A stretch of 11,812 bases of DNA from Chersky-822 sp035553055 (lineage in GTDB: Bacteria > Actinomycetota > Actinomycetes > Streptosporangiales > Streptosporangiaceae), in the NCBI GenBank assembly GCA_035553055.1, contig DATNEK010000081.1, positions 1 to 11,812 of the forward strand, written 5' to 3'. Shown here one piece after another: positions 6,645 to 11,812 of this stretch (position 1 is the first letter of the stretch; every line of letters begins with the position of its first letter). The notes beneath the pieces were generated by a model. That model was not told the origin of the DNA. It saw nothing but the letters and a program-made list of their open reading frames with translations, and ran no database searches. The translations under genes and the position numbers were made by a program.

Positions 6645-6758
6645 GGCGGTGAACGGGCTCAGGGGTTGGTAGGCGGGCTCTGAGGCGGTGGGCGGGCTCT
6701 GGGGTGGTGGGCGGGCTCTGGGGTGGTGGGCGGGCTCTGGGCGAGAGGACGGGCCGTG
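6644..6758. repeat. 19-bp G-rich minisatellite filling the ctaF-nitroreductase gap
   Basis: Six units run end to end: 6644-6662, 6663-6682 (20 bp), 6683-6701, 6702-6720, 6721-6739 and 6740-6758. The consensus is gggtggtgggcgggctctg; the fourth and fifth units are identical. The last is diverged (about 12 of 19 matches) and carries the purine-rich GAGAGG and the GTG start of the next gene. Units begin at the last base of the ctaF stop. GGG runs with short loops also make the plus strand, and its RNA, a strong G-quadruplex candidate. Confidence 0.9.
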
Positions 6759-7424
6759 GACGTTTACGAGGCGCTGTACACCACTAGGGCGATGCGCCGG
6801 GTCAAGCCCGATCCGATACCTCAGTCGGTGCAGGCGAAGATTCTGGACGCGGCCATCAGGGCGCCAAGCGGTGGTAACTCGCAGAACTGGCGGTTCGTCC
6901 TTGTCGACTCGCCCGAGATCAAGGGCAAGCTCGGGCCGCTGTACCGTGAGTGCGCGGCTCTGCTGTGGTCAGGGCCTTACGCGGAGCGGATCGCGCGGGC
7001 AACGGCCAACCCTGACGATCCGGCCAGCGTGGCCTTGCTCAAGGTGACCAAGTCGGCGCAGTACCTCGCCGATCACTTCGAGACCGTGCCGTTCTACCTG
7101 TTCGCGTTCACCAGGAACGATCGCAGCGGCGGCTCGATCTTCCCCGCGGTGTGGAGCGCTCAGCTCGCGGCGAGGGCGGAAGGCGTCGGCAGCGCGCTGA
7201 CGACGATCCTCGCCTTCCGCAACACCGAGACCCTGGAGATACTGAACGTTCCCGCCGATCGCGGCTGGGAGATGGTCTGCTGCGTGTCGTTCGGCTATCC
7301 GACCGGCCGGTGGGGGATCGCCCCGAGAAGGCCAGCGCACGAGGTGGCCTACCGCAACACGTGGGGAACCGACCTCGGTATGGAGATCCGCGACCCGCTC
7401 TGGCCTGGCGACAGCCCGGGCTAG
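6756..7424 (+). CDS. Nitroreductase-family FMN-dependent oxidoreductase
   Basis: A 222-residue protein of the nitroreductase superfamily; members bind FMN and reduce nitro compounds, quinones or other substrates with NAD(P)H. Visible signatures are YTTRAMRRVKPDPIP (8-22) with the N-terminal phosphate-binding arginines, RAPSGGNSQNWRFV (35-48), the helix PAVWSAQLAARAEGVGSALT (130-149), and the closing GYPTGRWGIAPRRP (180-193). Length is normal. The natural substrate cannot be assigned. I start it at GTG 6756, with GAGAGG upstream and the conserved VYEAL following; an ATG at 6723 would translate repeat sequence. It follows ctaF on the same strand and may be read from the ctaC promoter, although it is not an oxidase component. 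It converges on qcrB with 42 bp between the stops, in which I find no convincing terminator. Confidence 0.88.
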   Translation: MDVYEALYTTRAMRRVKPDPIPQSVQAKILDAAIRAPSGGNSQNWRFVLVDSPEIKGKLGPLYRECAALLWSGPYAERIARATANPDDPASVALLKVTKSAQYLADHFETVPFYLFAFTRNDRSGGSIFPAVWSAQLAARAEGVGSALTTILAFRNTETLEILNVPADRGWEMVCCVSFGYPTGRWGIAPRRPAHEVAYRNTWGTDLGMEIRDPLWPGDSPG

Positions 7425-7466
7425 GCAGTTCAAGAGCGCGCGTCTCCCGGTCTCTGGCCGCGAGCG

Positions 7467-9155
7467 TCAGTGGTGGTCGCCTGAGCCGCTCGATTCCTGT
7501 GAGCCGGACCCGAGTGCCGCGTGCTCGTCGCCCTCCTGGGGCGCGTGCTCGTCGCCCTCCTGGGGCGCGTGGCCGTTCGGGCCGCGACCGTTGGCGCCGT
7601 GACCGTTGACCGGGATGCTCTCGGTCACCATCTTGTTCAGCCGTGTCTTGACCCGGCCCAGTCCACCCCGCATGCCAGGGGCCGGCACCTCGGCGTCCAC
7701 ATCGCCTTCGCCGGGTGGCAGCGGCAAGGGCTCAGGTCGGGCGATCTTGGCGTACTGATCCTCGTCGAGTGGCCTGGTCTCCTCGATGAACTCGCCGGAA
7801 GGCAGCTGCCTGATGATGCCAGTTTCCACGCCGTGCTCAAGCAGGTGCAGGTCCTTGAGTTGCAGGCCGAGGCAGATGCGCTTGGTGGCGATGTACGCGA
7901 AAATCGGCACCACGAAAATGGCGACCCTGGCGATCTCGGTGATCGTGTACAACGGCACATCGAAGTGCTGGGCCAGGACGTCGTTGGAGCCTTCGAGCCA
8001 TAGCACGCCGTAGAACGAGATCATGGCGATGCCGAGCGCTGTCCTGGTCGGGGCGTTGCGCGGGCGGTCGTTTAGGTGGTGCTCGCGTCTATCGCCGGTT
8101 ATCCACTGTTCGAGGAACGGCCACAGTGCTGCCCCGGTCAACACGATTCCGAGCGGCACCAAGGCTGGTATAAATACGTTGAAAGCGAACGTATGGTTAA
8201 ATACCACCCATTGCCAGGCGGGCATGATCCGCAGCGAGCCTTCAAGGAAGCCCATATAGAAGTCCGGCTGAGAGCCCGCCGAGATCGCGAGCGGGTTGTA
8301 AGGCCCGTAGATCCAGATCGGGTTGATCTGCACCAAGGCCGACGCCAGCGCGATAGCCGCGAACGTAAAGAAGAAGAACGCGCCGGTCTTGGCCATGAAG
8401 TACGGGTACGTTGGCGCGCCGACGACGTTCTTGTTGGTGCGGCCCTTGCCCGGCATCTGGGTGTGCTTCTGGTGGAACATGATGAACAGGTGCGCGCCGA
8501 TCAGTGCCAGGAAGATCCCTGGGATCAGCAGCACGTGCAAGATATACATGCGCGGGATGATGTCGGTGCCCGGATATTCGCCGCCGAACAGGAAGAACGA
8601 CAGGTAGGTGCCGACCACGGGAATGGACTGCAGCACGCCCTGAGTGATCCGCAGTCCAGCCCCGGACAGCAGGTCGTCGGGCAGTGAATAGCCGAACAAG
8701 CCCTCGAGCAGAGCGAGCGTGAAAAGCACGATGCCGATCAGCCAGTTGACCTCGCGCGGCTTGCGGTAGGCGCCGGTGAAGAAAATCCGGATCATGTGCG
8801 CCATGATCGCGGCGACGAAGAGGTCGGCCGCCCAGTGGTGGATCTGCCTCATCAGCAGGCCGCCACGGATGTCGAAGCTGATGTCGAGCGTGGACTTGTA
8901 CGCCTCGCTCATGTGCACGCCGTCGAGCTTGAGGTAGGACCCGTGGTAGACGACGTCGGTCATGCTTGGCTTGAAGAACAGCGCGAGGAACGTGCCACTC
9001 AGCAGCAAGATGATGAACGAGTACAGCGCGATCTCGCCGAGCAGGAACGTCCAGTGGTCGGGGAAGATCTTGCGGAACAGGGTGCGGACGCCCCTGGCGC
9101 CGTGGAACCTCTCGTCCAGCCAGTTCCCTGTACTGCCTAGCGCCTTGTCGATCAT
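7467..9155 (-). CDS. qcrB: Ubiquinol/menaquinol-cytochrome c reductase cytochrome b subunit
   Basis: A 562-residue cytochrome b of the bcc complex, which oxidises menaquinol across the membrane. Heme b ligand pairs are His106/His120 (QIHHWAADLF...MAHMIR, spacing 14) and His207/His222 (ILHVLLIPG...GAHLFI, spacing 15, as in b6f-like enzymes). The quinol-site motif reads PDFY (297-300), the actinobacterial form of PEWY. Eight or so membrane helices end near residue 425. A hydrophilic C-terminal extension of about 130 residues follows, typical of the phylum; its last part is rich in Gly, Asn, Glu and His and contains an internal duplication. The ATG at 9155 overlaps the qcrA stop by 4 bases, and GGGGA precedes it. 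It is the last gene of the ctaE-qcrCAB operon. Confidence 0.97.
   Translation of the reverse strand: MIDKALGSTGNWLDERFHGARGVRTLFRKIFPDHWTFLLGEIALYSFIILLLSGTFLALFFKPSMTDVVYHGSYLKLDGVHMSEAYKSTLDISFDIRGGLLMRQIHHWAADLFVAAIMAHMIRIFFTGAYRKPREVNWLIGIVLFTLALLEGLFGYSLPDDLLSGAGLRITQGVLQSIPVVGTYLSFFLFGGEYPGTDIIPRMYILHVLLIPGIFLALIGAHLFIMFHQKHTQMPGKGRTNKNVVGAPTYPYFMAKTGAFFFFTFAAIALASALVQINPIWIYGPYNPLAISAGSQPDFYMGFLEGSLRIMPAWQWVVFNHTFAFNVFIPALVPLGIVLTGAALWPFLEQWITGDRREHHLNDRPRNAPTRTALGIAMISFYGVLWLEGSNDVLAQHFDVPLYTITEIARVAIFVVPIFAYIATKRICLGLQLKDLHLLEHGVETGIIRQLPSGEFIEETRPLDEDQYAKIARPEPLPLPPGEGDVDAEVPAPGMRGGLGRVKTRLNKMVTESIPVNGHGANGRGPNGHAPQEGDEHAPQEGDEHAALGSGSQESSGSGDHH
7519..7566 (-). repeat. Perfect 24-bp tandem duplication in the qcrB tail
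   Basis: Bases 7519-7542 and 7543-7566 are identical. They encode two copies of the octapeptide HAPQEGDE (about residues 529-544 of QcrB). The duplication is in frame and lies in the disordered C-terminal tail, so it should not disturb the membrane core. Confidence 0.93.
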
Positions 9156-10300
9156 GACGAATTTCCCCGTTCCCAGAAACTCGGGCCTACTGGTTCGGTG
9201 AAGTCGCTCCGAGCCACCAGGTAACCCTCGGCGTCAACAGTCATCGGCAACTGAGGCAGCGCCCTCGTCGCCGGTCCGAAGATCACCTTCGCGCCCCGCG
9301 CCGCGTCGAAGGTCGACTGGTGGCACGGGCACAGGATGTGGTGCGTGGTCTGCTCGTACAGCGCTGCCGGGCAGCCGACGTGGGTGCAGATCTTGGAGTA
9401 GCAGACGATATTGTCGACGGTCCAGTTCTGCACGGTAAAGCCATCGGCGGGCTGTGACTGCTGGGTGTATACGACTTCGCCAGGCCCGAACTTGATGATG
9501 ATGCACGCGGCCTTGGCCAGGGCGTTGAAATTGTCCTGGAAGCCCTCGGGCACGACGCTGATCATCCCGCCGGGTGAGCTGAAGTCGCCCGGCCTGATCG
9601 GCGTGTTGGCGCCGTAGTTCAGCAGCCGCATGCCGTCCCGCCAGACCGTGTGTTCGAGCTTGGTGCGCGGTAGCGGCCCGAGGTCGCGTAGCAACAAGAT
9701 CGGCGCCACGACGGCGGGCACGGTGGCGGCGATGAGCGTGCGCCGCAAGATCGGCCGCTTGACGAACTGGCTGGCGTCGGCACCCTCGTTGAAGGTCTCG
9801 ACGAACGCATCCCTGTCCGCTTCGTCTGACCGCATCGGGTGCCGCTGCTCGGTCATCTCCACGTGCGGCATCAGCCGCCTGACCCAGATCGTCGCGCCGA
9901 CCCCGAGGAACAGGAAGGTAAGGCCCATGGTCAGACCGAGCGCCAGGTTCGAATGCAGAACTCTGGTGGTGGAGTGCGGCAGGAAGATCACGTAAGCGGC
10001 AATGAACGCGAATCCAGAAAGCATCGCGAGTATGAAGCAGCCCGCCACGATCCGCTCGGCCCGCTTGGCGTCGTCCAGGTCTGCTAGGTCGGCAGGAAGC
10101 TCACGCTCCCGCTCGGCCGGCAGCCCCGCGGTCGATTCAGCCGCGGTCTGCGCGAGAAGCATCCTGGACTGAGCCGGTGCCGGAGTGCCGATCACCCGGC
10201 GCGGGGCGCCTTCCGGCTCGGCGCTGCCCTCAGTCTGGGCCCGCAGGATCGGGCCTTCTTCTGGCTCGCCTGGCACGCGGCCACGCGTCGAGTCACTCAT
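9152..10300 (-). CDS. qcrA: Rieske iron-sulfur subunit of the bcc complex, three-helix type
   Basis: A 382-residue actinobacterial Rieske protein, longer than the roughly 180-residue proteobacterial form. It has a polar N-terminal region of about 80 residues and three membrane helices (about 85-107, 115-140 and 188-205). The extracytoplasmic domain carries the [2Fe-2S] ligands CTHVGC (Cys305, His307, with disulfide Cys310) and CPCH (Cys324, disulfide Cys326, His327). Arg186-Arg187 just before helix 3 form a twin-arginine motif. This fits the dual Sec/Tat insertion described for Streptomyces QcrA, in which the third helix and folded cluster domain are moved by Tat. ATG 10300 was chosen because AGGA lies upstream and the longer upstream frame is an out-of-frame reading of qcrC. 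The start overlaps the qcrC stop by 8 bases, the end overlaps qcrB by 4. Confidence 0.96.
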   Translation of the reverse strand: MSDSTRGRVPGEPEEGPILRAQTEGSAEPEGAPRRVIGTPAPAQSRMLLAQTAAESTAGLPAERERELPADLADLDDAKRAERIVAGCFILAMLSGFAFIAAYVIFLPHSTTRVLHSNLALGLTMGLTFLFLGVGATIWVRRLMPHVEMTEQRHPMRSDEADRDAFVETFNEGADASQFVKRPILRRTLIAATVPAVVAPILLLRDLGPLPRTKLEHTVWRDGMRLLNYGANTPIRPGDFSSPGGMISVVPEGFQDNFNALAKAACIIIKFGPGEVVYTQQSQPADGFTVQNWTVDNIVCYSKICTHVGCPAALYEQTTHHILCPCHQSTFDAARGAKVIFGPATRALPQLPMTVDAEGYLVARSDFTEPVGPSFWERGNSS

Positions 10301-11105
10301 GGGGGGTCTTCCTGTGCTTCGCAGTGATCCACAAGGCCGCCAACACCATGAAGAGCAGCAGCCCGAGGAAGGCAACCAGGCCTTCGGTGACCGGCCCTAC
10401 CCGGCCGAGGCTGAACCCGCCTGGGTTCGGCTCCTGCCGCGTCTGCACGATGTAAGCGATGATGTCGCGCTTTTCCTGCGGTGTGATCGTGGTGTTGTTG
10501 AAGACCGGCATCGCCTCCGGCCCGGTCAACATGGCTTCGAAGATCTGGGTGGGAGTGGATTGAGTGAGCGGCGGAGCGTACTTGCCGTAGGTAAGGGCGC
10601 CGCCAGCACCCTGGAAATTGTGGCACTGGGCACAGTCGGCGACGAAAAGCTGCTGGCCGAAGCCGGCATTGGCGCCGACCTGGCTGACCTGAGCCGTCGA
10701 TGGGATGGCAGGCCCGCCGCCGAGCGATTCGATGTAGGCGGCGAGAGCGTGAATCTGCTGAGTGTTCAGACCGACTGGCTTGCGGCCGTTCTCGGCCACC
10801 GGCTCCTTGGCTGGCATGCGGCCGGTGCTGACCTGGAAGTCGACCGCCGCGGCGCCAACGCCGATCAGGCTCGGCGCGACCCCTGGCGTTCCCTGCGCGA
10901 ATTGTCCGTGGCAGGTCGCGCACTCCTCGCGGAAGATCGCCTGGCCCTGGGCGATCTGGGCGTCCTGGGTGATGGCGGGCGCTGAAGCGGAGGCCGCTCC
11001 AGCCTCGGTGACGACGGCGTAGCCCACGCCGGCCAGCAGCAGCCCGAACAGAACGACGGCGTAGCCGGCTAGCGGGTGCCGTCGCCTAGCGGTCATCGGT
11101 GTCAC
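10293..11105 (-). CDS. qcrC: Di-heme cytochrome c subunit of the bcc complex
   Basis: A 270-residue membrane-anchored di-heme cytochrome c that carries electrons from the Rieske protein directly to CtaC, replacing a soluble cytochrome. An N-terminal hydrophobic signal/anchor (about 12-33) follows a basic stretch. The first heme domain has CATCH (Cys62-His66) with Met97 (GRMP) as likely axial ligand. The second has CAQCH (Cys158-His162) with Met199 (EAMP). A C-terminal helix (about 240-262) anchors the protein. I chose GTG 11105, because AGGG lies 6 bases upstream of it; the alternative ATG at 11096 gives a poor 15-base spacing. The start lies 8 bp after the ctaE stop. Confidence 0.95.
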   Translation of the reverse strand: MTPMTARRRHPLAGYAVVLFGLLLAGVGYAVVTEAGAASASAPAITQDAQIAQGQAIFREECATCHGQFAQGTPGVAPSLIGVGAAAVDFQVSTGRMPAKEPVAENGRKPVGLNTQQIHALAAYIESLGGGPAIPSTAQVSQVGANAGFGQQLFVADCAQCHNFQGAGGALTYGKYAPPLTQSTPTQIFEAMLTGPEAMPVFNNTTITPQEKRDIIAYIVQTRQEPNPGGFSLGRVGPVTEGLVAFLGLLLFMVLAALWITAKHRKTPHE

Positions 11106-11113
11106 TGCGATCC

Positions 11114-11767
11114 CTATTTTCCGGTCAGCGGTAGCAGGTAGATGGTGGTGAACAGGCCGATCCACACGACGTCGACGAAGTGCCAGTAGTACGACACCAC
11201 GATGGCGCTGACCTGCTGTTCATGGGTAAACCGCCGAGCCGCGTAGGTGCGACCGAGCAGGAAGAGGAACGCGACAAGACCACCGGAGACATGCAATCCG
11301 TGGAAGCCGGTCGTGAGGAAGAACACAGAGCCGTAGCCGCTCGCCGAGAGCGTCACGTGCTGCTTGAAGATCAGGTCCAGGTACTCATAACCCTGGCCGA
11401 GCACGAAGTACAAGCCCATTAGGAAAGACAGCACGTACCACTCGCGCAGGCCCCACCTGGCGACGTTCCAGAGCGGGCCGAGCCGCTTGATCTGGCCGCG
11501 CTCCACCGCGAACACTCCGAGCTGGCAGGTCACGCTCGACAAGATGAGCACGATCGTGTTGGTCGTGGCCAGGGGGTAGTCGAGATGAGCGCCAGGCCAC
11601 GGCTTGCCGAGCGCGGTGTCCACCGATTTGATGGTGAAGTACATCGCGAACAACGCCGCGAAGAACATCAGCTCGGATGACAACCATACGATCGTCCCTA
11701 CGCTGACTAGGTTGGGCCTGCTCGCGGGTGTCCGCGGCACCACGCGCGCGTCTTGTGCTGTCGTCAC
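11114..11767 (-). CDS. ctaE: Cytochrome c oxidase subunit III
   Basis: A 217-residue, five-helix subunit III (helices at about 22-45, 68-88, 108-127, 146-173 and 190-212), the short form found in Actinobacteria. It binds no redox cofactor and stabilises proton pumping by subunit I. Signatures include SSELMFFAALFAMYF (30-44), GQGYEY (124-129) with Glu128, FHGLHVSGG (155-163) and the terminal YYWHFVDVVWIGLF (193-206). The start is GTG at 11767, the N-terminus that fits the family. It is the first gene of the ctaE-qcrCAB operon, and the C-terminal TAG overlaps the ribosome-binding site of qcrC. Confidence 0.97.
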   Translation of the reverse strand: MTTAQDARVVPRTPASRPNLVSVGTIVWLSSELMFFAALFAMYFTIKSVDTALGKPWPGAHLDYPLATTNTIVLILSSVTCQLGVFAVERGQIKRLGPLWNVARWGLREWYVLSFLMGLYFVLGQGYEYLDLIFKQHVTLSASGYGSVFFLTTGFHGLHVSGGLVAFLFLLGRTYAARRFTHEQQVSAIVVSYYWHFVDVVWIGLFTTIYLLPLTGK

Positions 11768-11773
11768 GGCCCC

Positions 11774-11779
11774 ATTATT
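11774..11779 (-). promoter_or_regulatory. Candidate -10 element of ctaE
   Basis: The minus strand reads AATAAT (5 of 6 bases as TATAAT), ending 7 bases before the GTG start, in otherwise GC-rich DNA. Transcription would then begin at or next to the start codon. No convincing -35 element lies at the right distance, and the window ends 45 bases upstream of the gene. Confidence 0.35.
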
Positions 11780-11812
11780 ACGACACTCGGTAGGCGAACG
11801 CGCCGCGACCCC

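Noticed and set aside
7425..7466. Terminator between the convergent nitroreductase and qcrB genes
   Set aside because: Only a weak, mismatched GC stem (gcgcgcg with cgcgagc) can be drawn; not strong enough to report.
11764..11776. Mini-ORF ATG GGG CCG TGA overlapping the ctaE start
   Set aside because: A three-codon frame can arise by chance in this sequence and nothing supports its translation; if the message is leaderless it would not be transcribed.
1..11812. tRNA, rRNA, CRISPR arrays, transposases or phage genes
   Set aside because: None was seen on reading; the tandem arrays have no spacers of CRISPR type and no nearby cas genes, and the genes present are chromosomal respiratory genes.

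Overview
The window is high-GC DNA from an actinobacterium. The organism call rests on gene content: a four-helix CtaF-type oxidase subunit IV, a di-heme cytochrome QcrC, a three-helix Rieske protein QcrA and a QcrB with a long hydrophilic tail. Together these make the bcc-aa3 respiratory supercomplex characteristic of Actinobacteria. About half of the genes appear to start with GTG, and several overlap by 4 to 8 bases. I cannot assign an order or genus from the sequence alone.

Layout. Positions 1-557 hold no convincing gene. They contain two repeat families: a 54-bp unit with an imperfect palindrome (about 102-362) and a 14-bp tandem repeat (404-472). A small VOC (glyoxalase-fold) protein follows on the minus strand (558-947). 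Almost divergent from it is a CtaG-like membrane protein on the plus strand (979-2046). A minus-strand pair, TusA-like sulfur carrier (2092-2367) and cysteine desulfurase (2390-3550), converges on the ctaG-like gene across a probable terminator hairpin. The desulfurase is divergent from ctaC, and the roughly 140-bp region between them carries a GC-rich hairpin/G-quadruplex candidate and a cluster of CTGT/ACAG motifs.

The plus-strand arm is ctaC (3694-4524), ctaD (4521-6236) and ctaF (6249-6644), encoding oxidase subunits II, I and IV. It continues through a 19-bp minisatellite into a nitroreductase-family gene (6756-7424). The minus-strand arm enters from the right edge: ctaE (subunit III), qcrC, qcrA, qcrB (11767 down to 7467), tightly packed with overlapping or near-overlapping junctions. 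The two arms converge at about 7425-7466.

Function. Menaquinol would be oxidised by QcrB and QcrA, electrons would pass through the two c-type hemes of QcrC to the CuA centre of CtaC, and then to heme a and the heme a3-CuB centre of CtaD, where oxygen is reduced. CtaE and CtaF are structural subunits. The CtaG-like protein and the cysteine desulfurase/TusA pair plausibly serve cofactor (copper, iron-sulfur, sulfur) biogenesis, but that is inferred from position only. Catalytic and cofactor ligands are intact in all core subunits.

Most of the window is well-understood respiratory machinery. The items that deserve a second look are the repeats, the ctaC upstream region, the histidine-poor CtaG-like protein and the unusual translation signals. 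I see no clear evidence of a wholly new system.
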